A DNA stretch of 64,000 nt. It comes from Labrenzia sp. THAF82 (GTDB lineage Bacteria; Pseudomonadota; Alphaproteobacteria; Rhizobiales; Stappiaceae). This document shows positions 25,699-34,418 of the stretch, piece after piece. A model generated the notes under the pieces. That model did no database searches and was not told the DNA's origin. It worked only from the letters and a program-made list of their open reading frames with translations. Numbering within the stretch: position 1 is the stretch's first letter; each line of letters begins with the position of its first letter. A program made the position numbers and the translations under genes. The stretch is from the NCBI RefSeq assembly GCF_009363435.1, contig NZ_CP045354.1, positions 4,864,501-4,928,500 of the forward strand, given 5' to 3'.

Positions 25699-26931
25699 TC
25701 AGCCCTTCCACCAACGGCGAGGCTCTACGTTTTCCGGCTTCATGTCGGCCGGCACTTCGCGGGCCACACGATAGAGTTCCGCGTAGGTATCCATGCCGCC
25801 AGCCCAGTTGTTGATGCGCTCGCGCCATTGTGCCCAAGGCTCCGGGTTGAATTCCGGCGAACACATTTCCTCAGCCATCTTGATCTGATCATCAGCCAGG
25901 AAGGCCGGACGAACGTCGTTCTCGGCAAAGAGCGTGCCCGGCATGACCGGATCAGAGAATCCGACGGTCTTGACCAGCGCCGCCTCGTTGGCAGCCTGAA
26001 CATGAACCTGCGCCAGATAGGCCGATTCCATAACCGCATCCTGCAGATTTGCATCAAGGCTGTCGAAGACCTTGGCGGACATGGCAGTGTGCTCGGTGCC
26101 ACAGAAGAAACGCAGGTCAACCGATTGCGAAACGACCGGCGACATGTTGGCGTAGGCAACTGCAGAAGCCCAGGTTTCCGCGCCGTCGATCAGGCCTGTT
26201 TTCAAGCCATCCAGGGTCTCTTCCCAGGCAACCGGAACCGGGTTCAGGTTCAGAAGCTGCATGGCAATACGCCCCAGCTGGGTGCCGGTAACGCGGTTTT
26301 TGGTTCCGAACAGTTCTTCGAGTTTCGTAACCGTCGGCTTGTCCGCAAAAGACTGGCCAAGCTGGATGCCGCGCAATTCGCAGTGGCTGAAGAGGAACTT
26401 CAGGCCATGGCGTTTTTCGAGCGGATCGCGCAGGATCTTCTGAGATTCCGGGCTGTAGAGGAAATGATACTGAGAAGCACGGCCCGGGAACACATAGGCA
26501 TAGTCAAGAACGTTCAGGTAGGGAGCGCCACCTGCAGAGTTCTGAGTCGACGCAGCGTAGATGTCCACGATGCCGTTTTGTGTTTTTTCAACGCAGTTCA
26601 ACTGCCCACAGATCTGGTTGTCACCGATGAATTCAATTCTGATTTCACCATCTGTGCGCTCTTCCAGGTCACGCGCAAATTCCAAGCACCCTGCCCGTTC
26701 GATCAACAAGTTGCGCGCATTGAAACCCGCAGCTCCGAACTTCAGATTATGCTTTGCTTCCTTCTTGTAACGCTTTTCGTAAGTGGACTCCGCTGCTGAA
26801 GCCAGTGCGCTCAGAGAAACCGTGCCTCCGAGAGCGCTTGCTGCAAACAGTGTGGAAGACAGACCGTATCGCCCGGCGACTTGGAAAAACTCCCGACGAG
26901 AAACCCCATCAAGCTTATCCGAAATTTTCAT
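25699..26931 (-). CDS. iseK: TRAP transporter substrate-binding protein (DctP-like), isethionate
   Basis: 410-aa periplasmic receptor. The N-terminus has a Tat signal, SRREFFQVAG, followed by a hydrophobic stretch and ASAAES. The mature protein shows the DctP pattern: LKFGAAGFNARNLLIERAG, DGEIRIEFIGDNQICGQL, DIYAASTQNSAGGAP, AWEETLDGLKTGLIDGAETW. The invariant substrate-carboxylate arginine of DctP proteins is expected near TGTQLGRIAMQL. The ATG at 26931 follows GGAGGAGGAG. It is divergent from the GMC dehydrogenase and xsc genes with a 127-bp promoter region between. Its length and the Cys pair (ICGQLNC) separate it from dicarboxylate receptors. Isethionate as ligand is inferred from neighbours. 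Confidence 0.82.
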   Translation of the reverse strand: MKISDKLDGVSRREFFQVAGRYGLSSTLFAASALGGTVSLSALASAAESTYEKRYKKEAKHNLKFGAAGFNARNLLIERAGCLEFARDLEERTDGEIRIEFIGDNQICGQLNCVEKTQNGIVDIYAASTQNSAGGAPYLNVLDYAYVFPGRASQYHFLYSPESQKILRDPLEKRHGLKFLFSHCELRGIQLGQSFADKPTVTKLEELFGTKNRVTGTQLGRIAMQLLNLNPVPVAWEETLDGLKTGLIDGAETWASAVAYANMSPVVSQSVDLRFFCGTEHTAMSAKVFDSLDANLQDAVMESAYLAQVHVQAANEAALVKTVGFSDPVMPGTLFAENDVRPAFLADDQIKMAEEMCSPEFNPEPWAQWRERINNWAGGMDTYAELYRVAREVPADMKPENVEPRRWWKG

Positions 26932-27058
26932 GAACTCCTCCTCCGTGTTCATATTCGGCAATTTTTGAGACTTGCAGTATCATTTTTAATCATTATTGTT
27001 GCTACCGCAAGGAAAACTTCATTCGGTTCCAATTCGCGTCTTTTGGAGGGTCTGGTAG

Positions 27059-28675
27059 ATGGGAGCGCAAAAAGCCGATTATATCGTCGTTGGCGGCGGT
27101 TCTGCTGGATGTGTGCTGGCAAACCGTTTGAGCGAAGATCCGTCGAACCGAGTGATCCTGCTTGAGGCGGGTCCGCGTGACTGGAACCCATGGATCCACG
27201 TACCGGTCGGCTATTTCAAAACCATGCACAACCCTTCGGTCGACTGGTGCTATCGCACTGAACCGGATGCTGGAATCAATCAGCGAACCATCGACTGGCC
27301 GCGCGGCAAGGTGCTTGGGGGATCATCTTCGCTCAACGGCCTGCTTTATGTGCGCGGTCAAAAGGAAGACTATGATCGCTGGCGGCAGATGGGCAACGAA
27401 GGCTGGGGCTGGGATGACGTTCTGCCACTGTTCAAGCGCTCTGAAAATCAGGAACGCGGAGCAGATGATTATCACGGCGTTGGAGGAGAACTTTCCGTTT
27501 CGAACATGCGCCTGCAACGGCCGATTTGCGACGCGTGGGTCGCAGCTGCCCAGGAAGCAGGTTATCCGTTCAACCCTGACTACAATGGCCCAACTCAGGA
27601 AGGCGTCGGATATTTTCAGCTGACGACCCGCAATGGCCGGCGCTGCAGCTCTGCTGCTGCATTCCTGAAACCCGCCCGCAAACGGCCGAATTTGCAGATC
27701 ATCACCAAGGCACTGGTCCGCCGGATCGAGATTGAGGACGGTCGCGCCACCGGCGTCACGTATCTGAACGGCACCGGCAAAGAGCATACAGTCCACTGTT
27801 CTCGTGAGGTGGTGCTGTCCTCCGGTGCAATCGGGTCGCCACAGATTCTCATGCTGTCGGGTGTCGGCGACGCAGAACATCTCAAAGACAACGGCATTGA
27901 GGTGCAGAACCACTTACCGGCCGTCGGCAAGAATCTTCAGGACCACCTGCAGGCCCGTTTGGTTTTCAAATGCAACGAGCCGACCCTGAATGACGAAGTG
28001 CGCAGCCTTTTCAATCAGGCACGCATATTTGCCAAATATGCACTGTTCCGCGCGGGCCCCATGACCATGGCCGCCAGTCTTGCCGTGGGTTTCATGAGAA
28101 CCGGGTCGCATGTCGAAACACCCGATATCCAGTTTCACGTGCAGCCCTGGTCCGCAGATAGCCCCGGCGAGGGAGTGCACCCGTTTTCCGCTTTCACCAT
28201 GTCGGTTTGCCAGCTGCGCCCGGAAAGCCGCGGCGAAATCAAATTGAGCGGCAATGACCCGCGAACCTATCCGAAAATCCATCCGAACTACCTGTCAACG
28301 GAGCTGGATTGCCGCACCATCGTGGAGGGTGTGAAAGTGGCGCGGAAAATTGCCCGGCACAGCCCGTTGAAATCGAAGATCTCGGAGGAATTCCGCCCAT
28401 CCAATGATCTCGATCTGGAGGACTATGAGGGAACTCTTGATTGGGCCCGCAGTAATTCCTCCTCCATCTATCACCCGACGGGAACCTGCAAGATGGGGCA
28501 AGGGCCGGGATCGGTCGTCGATTCCCGGCTTCGCGTGCACGGCATTCGCGGTCTCAGGGTCGCCGATTGCTCGATCATGCCGGAAATCGTCAGCGGCAAT
28601 ACCAACGCTCCCGCCATCATGATCGGCGAGAAAGCCAGCAACATGATCCTGGAAGACCGCGCGGGTTCGATCTGA
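27059..28675 (+). CDS. iseJ: GMC-family FAD dehydrogenase, probable isethionate dehydrogenase
   Basis: 538-aa flavoprotein of the glucose-methanol-choline family. The FAD-binding Rossmann motif is YIVVGGGSAGCVLANRL. The GMC signature block is WPRGKVLGGSSSLNGLLYVR, and the C-terminal catalytic histidine is in SIYHPTGTCKMG, with SGNTNAPAIMIGEKA closing the protein. General relatives are choline and alcohol dehydrogenases. Here it is followed 31 bp later by xsc, and isethionate dehydrogenase (IseJ), which makes sulfoacetaldehyde, is of this family in known isethionate users. The TRAP transporter and IclR regulator on the other side complete the known set. A strong GGAGGG site precedes the ATG. 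Confidence 0.72.
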   Translation: MGAQKADYIVVGGGSAGCVLANRLSEDPSNRVILLEAGPRDWNPWIHVPVGYFKTMHNPSVDWCYRTEPDAGINQRTIDWPRGKVLGGSSSLNGLLYVRGQKEDYDRWRQMGNEGWGWDDVLPLFKRSENQERGADDYHGVGGELSVSNMRLQRPICDAWVAAAQEAGYPFNPDYNGPTQEGVGYFQLTTRNGRRCSSAAAFLKPARKRPNLQIITKALVRRIEIEDGRATGVTYLNGTGKEHTVHCSREVVLSSGAIGSPQILMLSGVGDAEHLKDNGIEVQNHLPAVGKNLQDHLQARLVFKCNEPTLNDEVRSLFNQARIFAKYALFRAGPMTMAASLAVGFMRTGSHVETPDIQFHVQPWSADSPGEGVHPFSAFTMSVCQLRPESRGEIKLSGNDPRTYPKIHPNYLSTELDCRTIVEGVKVARKIARHSPLKSKISEEFRPSNDLDLEDYEGTLDWARSNSSSIYHPTGTCKMGQGPGSVVDSRLRVHGIRGLRVADCSIMPEIVSGNTNAPAIMIGEKASNMILEDRAGSI

Positions 28676-28706
28676 TCACTATTTTTTTGAAATCAGGAGA
28701 CGCACT

Positions 28707-30488
28707 ATGAAGATGACGACGGAAGAGGCATTCGTCAAAGTACTGCAGATGCATGGGATCGAGCAGGCATTCGGCATTATCGGGTCAGCGATGATGCCCG
28801 TGAGTGACCTGTTTCCGCAGGCTGGAATCAATTTCTGGGACTGTGCCCATGAGACGAATGCCGGTCTGATGGCGGACGGGTTTACCCGGTCCACCGGAAA
28901 GATGTCGATGGCCATTGCACAGAACGGTCCCGGCGTGACTGGCTTCGTGACACCGGTCAAGACAGCCTACTGGAACCACACGCCTCTCTTGCTGGTGACA
29001 CCGCAGGCAGCCAACAAGACCATCGGTCAGGGCGGCTTCCAGGAAATGGAGCAGATGAGGCTTTTTGCCGACAGTGTCTGCTATCAGGAAGAAGTGCGCG
29101 ATCCGAGCCGGATACCGGAAGTTCTCAACCGCGTCATCATGCAGGCGTGGCGCTGCAGCGCACCGGCGCAAATGAACATTCCGCGTGATATGTGGACCCA
29201 GGTGATCGACGTCGATCTGCCACAGGTCGTCGCGTTTGAACGTCCTGCCGGTGGTGAACAAGCGGTCAGCGAAGCCGCCAAGCTTTTGTCGGAAGCCGAA
29301 TTTCCGGTGATCTTGTCTGGTGCCGGAGTGGTGCTGGGTGGCGCGATCCCGGATGTCGTTGCACTTGCCGAACGACTGGAAGCCCCGGTTTGCTCCAACT
29401 ATCAGCACAATGACAGCTTCCCTGGCCAACACCCCTTGGCGGCTGGTCCTCTTGGCTACAACGGCAGCAAGGCGGGCATGGAGCTGATTGCCAAGGCTGA
29501 TGTCGTGCTCGCACTTGGCACCCGGCTCAATCCTTTCTCGACGCTTCCGGGCTATGGCATCGATTACTGGCCGAAACAGGCGAAAGTGATTCAGGTCGAC
29601 ATCAATGCCGACCGCATCGGTCTGACCAAGAAGGTTACAGTCGGTATTCAAGGCGACGCTGGCAAGGTTGCGCGTGGAATTCTGGCACAATTGGCCCCTA
29701 ATGCAGGCGATAAGGGTCGGCAGGAACGGCGTGACCTGATTTCGGTGACGAAATCATCCTGGGCGCAGGAGCTCTCAAGCCTCGATCATGAAGATGACGA
29801 TCCGGGCACCGAATGGAATGTGGGTGCACGCGAACGCGACGCTGATCTGATGTCCCCACGCAAGGCCTGGCGCGCGATCATGCAGGCAGTTCCTGAGGAC
29901 GCGATTGTGTCCTCCGACATCGGCAACAACTGCGCAATCGGCAATGCGTATCCATCCTTCCGGCAAGGCCGAAAGTACCTGGCACCTGGCCTGTTCGGTC
30001 CATGCGGATACGGTTTTCCATCTATTCTCGGCGCAAAAATCGGCAACCCCGATACGCCTGTGATCGGCTTTGCCGGGGACGGCGCATTCGGCATTTCGAT
30101 GAACGAGATGACTGCATGCGGACGAGACAACTGGCCGCCCATCACCATGGTGATTTTCCGAAACTACCAGTGGGGGGCAGAAAAGCGGAACACGACGCTG
30201 TGGTACGACAACAACTTTGTCGGTACGGAGCTTGATCGCGATACATCCTATGCCGGCATCGCACGAGCCTGCTCGGCGGAAGGCGTATTGGTCAAGTCGC
30301 AGGAAGAACTGACTGACGAACTACACAAGGCTGTCGAACGTCAGATGAAGGAAGGCAAAACCACTTTTATTGAAGTGCTGCTGAACCAGGAACTCGGTGA
30401 ACCGTTCCGGCGGGATGCGATGAAAAAGCCGGTCGTTGTCGCCGGTATCGACAAGGCCGATATGCGCCCGCAACAAGGCGCTGCCTGA
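28707..30488 (+). CDS. xsc: Sulfoacetaldehyde acetyltransferase Xsc
   Basis: 593-aa thiamine-diphosphate enzyme that converts sulfoacetaldehyde and phosphate to acetyl phosphate and sulfite, the central step of C2-sulfonate degradation. The N-terminal TPP domain has HETNAGLMADGFTR with the catalytic Glu region and QNGPGVTGFVTPVKTAYWNH. The C-terminal TPP domain carries the Mg-binding GDGAFGISMNEM. Length equals typical Xsc (about 590 aa) and the QAANKTIGQGGFQEMEQM block separates it from acetolactate synthase. AGGAG precedes the ATG. Phosphotransacetylase, often next in such operons, is absent here and must be elsewhere. Confidence 0.92.
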   Translation: MKMTTEEAFVKVLQMHGIEQAFGIIGSAMMPVSDLFPQAGINFWDCAHETNAGLMADGFTRSTGKMSMAIAQNGPGVTGFVTPVKTAYWNHTPLLLVTPQAANKTIGQGGFQEMEQMRLFADSVCYQEEVRDPSRIPEVLNRVIMQAWRCSAPAQMNIPRDMWTQVIDVDLPQVVAFERPAGGEQAVSEAAKLLSEAEFPVILSGAGVVLGGAIPDVVALAERLEAPVCSNYQHNDSFPGQHPLAAGPLGYNGSKAGMELIAKADVVLALGTRLNPFSTLPGYGIDYWPKQAKVIQVDINADRIGLTKKVTVGIQGDAGKVARGILAQLAPNAGDKGRQERRDLISVTKSSWAQELSSLDHEDDDPGTEWNVGARERDADLMSPRKAWRAIMQAVPEDAIVSSDIGNNCAIGNAYPSFRQGRKYLAPGLFGPCGYGFPSILGAKIGNPDTPVIGFAGDGAFGISMNEMTACGRDNWPPITMVIFRNYQWGAEKRNTTLWYDNNFVGTELDRDTSYAGIARACSAEGVLVKSQEELTDELHKAVERQMKEGKTTFIEVLLNQELGEPFRRDAMKKPVVVAGIDKADMRPQQGAA

Positions 30489-30568
30489 TCCATTGAAACA
30501 CTAAGCGCGGCGGCGAAACCACTGCCGCGTTCCAGTTTCTTTTGAATGCGCAATCAAGGATTGGCGCA

Positions 30569-31576
30569 ATGAAATCATTTGTCCCGACAACCGCACAATT
30601 ACAGTCGCTTTTTCCCGGCATCGCCGTCTCTGTCCTGATTGCCATATCGGCGCAATTCCTGTCCGAGCATTACGGTGCACCAGCCATGCTCATGGCGTTG
30701 CTTCTGGGGCTTTCCCTGCACTTTCTTGCGGAGGAAGGCACACGCACCGAGCCTGGCATCTCGCTCTCGGCACGCACGGTGCTGCGGCTCGGTGTTGCGC
30801 TGCTGGGCGCCAGGATCAGTGCCGACATGCTGGTAGGGCTTGGCACCCCGATGATCGCGCTCGTGATCTCAGGCGTGCTCGTGACAATCGTATTTGCGCT
30901 GATTGTCTGCCGTCTTGTCGGACGCTCCATCGGCTTTGCGTTGTTGACGGGTGGGTCGGTCGCAATTTGCGGGGCCTCGGCAGCCATGGCCATTGCTGCG
31001 GTCCTGCCAAAACACGACAAATCCCAACGGGATCTTGTCTTCACCGTGCTTTCGGTGACGGTCCTCTCGACGATTGCCATGGTGCTCTACCCGATGCTGT
31101 CGAACCTGTTCGGATTCAGCACCCGTGACAGCGGCGTCTTTTTGGGTGGGACCATCCACGACGTTGCTCAGGTTGTCGGGGCAGGGTTTTCGATAAGCCC
31201 TGAAGTTGGCGAAAACGCCACTCTGGTTAAGCTGATACGGGTCGCCATGCTGGCGCCGGTGGTGTTGATTTTTTCACTTGCTTATCGCTCCAGCAGCAAG
31301 GCAACAACCGGCAACAAACCTCCCCTCCTCCCTGGCTTCGTCGTTGGCTTTCTGATCTTGGCGATATTGAATTCAATCGGCCTGATCCCGCCCTTCATCT
31401 CCGAAGCCGCCGGCAATTTGTCTCGATGGTTTCTTCTGATTGCCATCGCAGCGGTTGGTCTCAAGACCTCCTTGAAAAAGATGCTCGACGTCGGCGGTGT
31501 TGCCATCGCGCTCATCGTTGCTGAAACGGTGTTTCTGGGAGGCTATGTTTTGATTGGCCTTCGCCTGATCGACTAG
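30569..31576 (+). CDS. YeiH-family (UPF0324) membrane protein, putative sulfite/sulfate exporter
   Basis: 335-aa inner-membrane protein with about ten hydrophobic helices. It belongs to the YeiH/UPF0324 family by its blocks RLGVALLGARIS, GGSVAICGASAAMAIAAV, GVFLGGTIHDVAQVVGAG and AAVGLKTSLKK. The ATG at 30569 is used because AAGGA lies 9 bases before it; the longer frame opens with a TTG. It follows xsc by 80 bp, and Xsc releases sulfite, which must be oxidised or exported. Proteins of this family are repeatedly found beside sulfonate-degradation genes and are proposed exporters of sulfite or sulfate, which I infer here too. Confidence 0.75.
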   Translation: MKSFVPTTAQLQSLFPGIAVSVLIAISAQFLSEHYGAPAMLMALLLGLSLHFLAEEGTRTEPGISLSARTVLRLGVALLGARISADMLVGLGTPMIALVISGVLVTIVFALIVCRLVGRSIGFALLTGGSVAICGASAAMAIAAVLPKHDKSQRDLVFTVLSVTVLSTIAMVLYPMLSNLFGFSTRDSGVFLGGTIHDVAQVVGAGFSISPEVGENATLVKLIRVAMLAPVVLIFSLAYRSSSKATTGNKPPLLPGFVVGFLILAILNSIGLIPPFISEAAGNLSRWFLLIAIAAVGLKTSLKKMLDVGGVAIALIVAETVFLGGYVLIGLRLID

Positions 31577-31701
31577 GGCTTCATATGCTTCTGAACAGCT
31601 TTTTGGACTTTCGGTGTCCTCGAGCGCACTATCGACGGTATTGCAGTGCTAGTCTGAGTGTCGGGATCAATTGAACTTGATGAACCGATACCAGGAGACC
31701 A

Positions 31702-32676
31702 ATGCCTCAACGCCCGGATATCAAGGATCTCAGCCTGAAGGCCCTGGAGCTTTTCCAACTATGCGCCCGCCGCGGGTCGCTTCAGGCTGTTGCGACTGAA
31801 ACCGGCCTGTCGCCAAGCACCGTTTCACACCATTTGCGCAACCTTGAAGGTTCTTTACGCGTTCAATTGATAGACCACTCACGGCGTCCGCTAGTCCTGA
31901 CACCAAAGGGCAAGGTTTTCCTTCGCAACATTGACGATGCACTGCATGCATTGCGCAAGGCCAGAGCCGAGGCCGCTGTCGGGGACACGTCCGATGCAAG
32001 TTTCCTGAGAGTGGGAGCAATTGAAGATTTCGACAGCGACGTCATTCCCTCGCTCGCCGTCTCGCTGTTTGAAAGCATGCCCAAGTGCGACTTCGTCTAT
32101 CACACTGATTCAAGCCACAGGATCGTGGAGATGCTGAAGAATCGGGACCTTGATATCGGCATTACCGCGACTTCAAATGAGCGGTTTCCTGATTGCGTTG
32201 AGCGGCCACTGCTGCGTGACCCGTTTGTCATGGTATTGCCGAAGAGCCTGGAATGGCCGCCCGCCGAGGTCTTGAACGGCAAAACAAACCTGCCATTTCT
32301 CAGATTTTCAAGCAATCTCGTGATTGCCCGGCAGATCGAGGCTCAACTGCGGCGGATAAACGTTTTGCCCGCGCACCGGTTCGAGTGCGACAACAACCAG
32401 ACGCTGCTTGCGATGGTCGCAGCCGGGACAGGTTGGGCCGTTACCACACCCCTTTTGTTTTCAAGAGCCCGGCGCTTTCACACGCATATTGAGATGCACC
32501 GTTTTCCGGGAAAAGGGTTTGCGCGCACGCTGGCAGTGTTGGCAAACGACGATTGTTCCCGTTCAGTGCTGGATCTGGTGGAGACGTCCGTGCGCGACCT
32601 TATCCAGGAAAAGCTCATCAAACCCACTCAACAAAATGCGTCCTGGCTGGCGGAAAGCTTCAGGCTGCTCGACTAG
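31702..32676 (+). CDS. LysR-family transcriptional regulator
   Basis: 324-aa regulator: N-terminal winged helix (residues about 10-68, with GSLQAVATETGLSPSTVSHHL) and a C-terminal periplasmic-binding-like effector domain. AGGAGACC precedes the ATG. It is between the sulfonate genes and the MttB/dimethylglycine-dehydrogenase-like pair, and convergent with the MttB-family gene. The target genes cannot be told from sequence; position would allow either neighbour. There is no divergent partner close to it, as is common for LysR regulators. Confidence 0.85.
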   Translation: MPQRPDIKDLSLKALELFQLCARRGSLQAVATETGLSPSTVSHHLRNLEGSLRVQLIDHSRRPLVLTPKGKVFLRNIDDALHALRKARAEAAVGDTSDASFLRVGAIEDFDSDVIPSLAVSLFESMPKCDFVYHTDSSHRIVEMLKNRDLDIGITATSNERFPDCVERPLLRDPFVMVLPKSLEWPPAEVLNGKTNLPFLRFSSNLVIARQIEAQLRRINVLPAHRFECDNNQTLLAMVAAGTGWAVTTPLLFSRARRFHTHIEMHRFPGKGFARTLAVLANDDCSRSVLDLVETSVRDLIQEKLIKPTQQNASWLAESFRLLD

Positions 32677-32715
32677 GTTCTGGGATTGAAATAACTGGGA
32701 AGTTCCAGCGGACCT

Positions 32716-34233
32716 TCAAAGGATCTTGAAGCGGCTTCTGATATACCGGTCTTCTTCCTTGTCGAGATAAACCGGGTGATGGCTGTTGAGAATATCCGTT
32801 GCGCGTTCACGCGCCCGCCCCCAGGCATCTTGTGCGCCGTTTTGCGCCCAGGTTCTCGGCTCGTCCCGATCCGCGAGTGCAGGGTAAAAATAGTCCCGTT
32901 CCATGGCCTGGTAAGTGTTTTCGCAGCCTAGAAAATGTCCTTCTCCCAGAACTGCGTCTCGAATGGTTTCAAAGGCGAGACTTTTCTCAGTCACCTCTAT
33001 GCCGCGTAAGGTGCGATAAGTGAGAGAGTGCATTTCATCATCCAGCACGAAGGCCTCAAAACTTACCCCCAGCAGCGATGCCGTCATGCCCGAACTTTCG
33101 TAAATCAGGTTGCCACCTGCCAGTGCTGCCGCAAGCGATGTAATGCCCTTTTCAACACCGGCCTGTGCATCGACAGCCTTGGCATCGGTCATGGAACAGG
33201 CAACGCCGGAGGGAAGCCCAAGCCAGTTCGTCAATTGTGCGGAAGCGGCGTTCAAAAGGGCTGTTTCGCCACCACCCCCTGAAAAGGCACCTGTGCGCAG
33301 GTCCACAACAAGTGGCCAGTTGGAAAAGATCATCGGAAACCCGGGGCAAATGGCGTGCACCATGACAAGGCTCGCAAGAGTTTCCGCAAGTGATTGCGCC
33401 AGAAAACCAGCCAATGTCGCCGGTGCCGTCGCACCTGCCTGGGCGGCCGTGATACACGTCATCGGTATCTTGTGACGGATGCATTCATAGACCACCCCAA
33501 CGGCGTCCTCACCATACTTCAGAGGAGAGATCACCGGGCTGATATGCGCCTTCAGAAACGGTCGTTTTGCGAACTCACCGCTACCACCGGCAGCAACATC
33601 CAGCATCTCCACAATTGGGCTCACATGTTCCGGCAACGTGAAAGAGGTCGCGATCGGTTTGGTGGTGTTTTTGAGAAGCGCATAAACGGTGTTCACATCC
33701 AGATCGAAATTGTCCGGAACATCCGTTGCAACGCAGCAGCGGGTAAACCAGCTGACATTCTGCAACACGTCCTGAAGCCGGGCGAAATTGTGAAGGTCCG
33801 CAAGCGTCGACGGTCGATAAAGACCGGTTTCCATATCAAGCGTTTGAACTGCCGCGCCTCCCGTTCCGAAATAGACCCGGTCACCACCGACCACAATCGA
33901 CCGTTGCTCATCCCTCCCGTGAAAAGTGAAGGATTTGGCGGCCGAAGCGATCGCAGCCTCAACAAGCTTTTGGGGAAAGCACAGTCTGTCGCCACTCGCT
34001 TGCTTTGCGCCCGCAGCCAGCATATCGGTTCGAAGCCGAGCTGGCACCTCTCCCATTCCCAGATGCGAAAGCAAGTCAAGTGCGGTTTGAAAAACCTGAC
34101 GCAGTTCATGGTCTTCGAGCGGCCTGTACCGCCCCCCCAGCTGACCGGGCGGACACGGGTCGATCAAAGGTTTTGCGGCCCGCATTGCCAATCGCTCCTT
34201 GCGGCCACCTCTCTTCCTCAGACCTCCCGCCAT
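32716..34233 (-). CDS. MttB-family methyltransferase (non-pyrrolysine)
   Basis: 505-aa cytoplasmic protein of the trimethylamine methyltransferase (MttB) superfamily. The pattern matches along its length: VFFGTGGAA-like residues (RVYFGTGGAAVQTLDMETG), DFANFARLQD-like residues and KPIATSFTLPEHVSPIVEML, then MTCITAAQAGATAPATLAGF, and DEMHSLTYRTLRGIEV. No in-frame amber codon occurs, so it is not a pyrrolysine MttB. Pyl-less relatives demethylate glycine betaine, proline betaine or similar quaternary amines, using a corrinoid protein as acceptor; no corrinoid protein gene is nearby. The ATG at 34233 follows GGAGGG. It is divergent from a dimethylglycine-dehydrogenase-like gene. The substrate is unknown. 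Confidence 0.8.
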   Translation of the reverse strand: MAGGLRKRGGRKERLAMRAAKPLIDPCPPGQLGGRYRPLEDHELRQVFQTALDLLSHLGMGEVPARLRTDMLAAGAKQASGDRLCFPQKLVEAAIASAAKSFTFHGRDEQRSIVVGGDRVYFGTGGAAVQTLDMETGLYRPSTLADLHNFARLQDVLQNVSWFTRCCVATDVPDNFDLDVNTVYALLKNTTKPIATSFTLPEHVSPIVEMLDVAAGGSGEFAKRPFLKAHISPVISPLKYGEDAVGVVYECIRHKIPMTCITAAQAGATAPATLAGFLAQSLAETLASLVMVHAICPGFPMIFSNWPLVVDLRTGAFSGGGGETALLNAASAQLTNWLGLPSGVACSMTDAKAVDAQAGVEKGITSLAAALAGGNLIYESSGMTASLLGVSFEAFVLDDEMHSLTYRTLRGIEVTEKSLAFETIRDAVLGEGHFLGCENTYQAMERDYFYPALADRDEPRTWAQNGAQDAWGRARERATDILNSHHPVYLDKEEDRYIRSRFKIL

Positions 34234-34330
34234 GACGGACCCTCCAGAACCTTTGCAGGCAATTTCAGAAGATCCACAAAGCCGGTGCAATGAAATTGAG
34301 AAAATTTTGAAAAAATCGTCTTTATATTTC

Positions 34331-34346
34331 TAATTTCTCGAAATTA
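34331..34346. promoter_or_regulatory. 16-bp inverted repeat, candidate operator between divergent genes
   Basis: TAATTTC TC GAAATTA is a perfect 7-2-7 inverted repeat in the AT-rich 185-bp gap between the MttB-family gene and the dimethylglycine-dehydrogenase-like gene. It could be the site of one of the nearby regulators (LysR at 31702 or GntR/FCD at 38243). AT-rich repeats do arise by chance, so confidence is moderate. Confidence 0.4.
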
Positions 34347-34418
34347 TAGATCGCTACATTGTCGGCAGTCTGGGCATTCGGCTTTATGGGCGCTTCACCG
34401 AATTTGGAGTTTAACTGA

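Noticed and set aside
27059..28675. Choline dehydrogenase betA
   Set aside because: No betaine aldehyde dehydrogenase or betI is nearby, and the gene is linked to xsc, so isethionate dehydrogenase is preferred.
28707..30488. Acetolactate synthase or another TPP enzyme
   Set aside because: Length, the Xsc-typical blocks and the isethionate neighbourhood fit sulfoacetaldehyde acetyltransferase better; no regulatory subunit gene is present.
31667..31674. TCAATTGA upstream of the LysR gene as a further copy of the urt operator
   Set aside because: Only the 8-bp core matches; flanks differ and the gene is unrelated, so chance is likely.
32716..34233. Pyrrolysine-containing trimethylamine methyltransferase
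   Set aside because: No in-frame amber codon occurs and no pyl genes are nearby.
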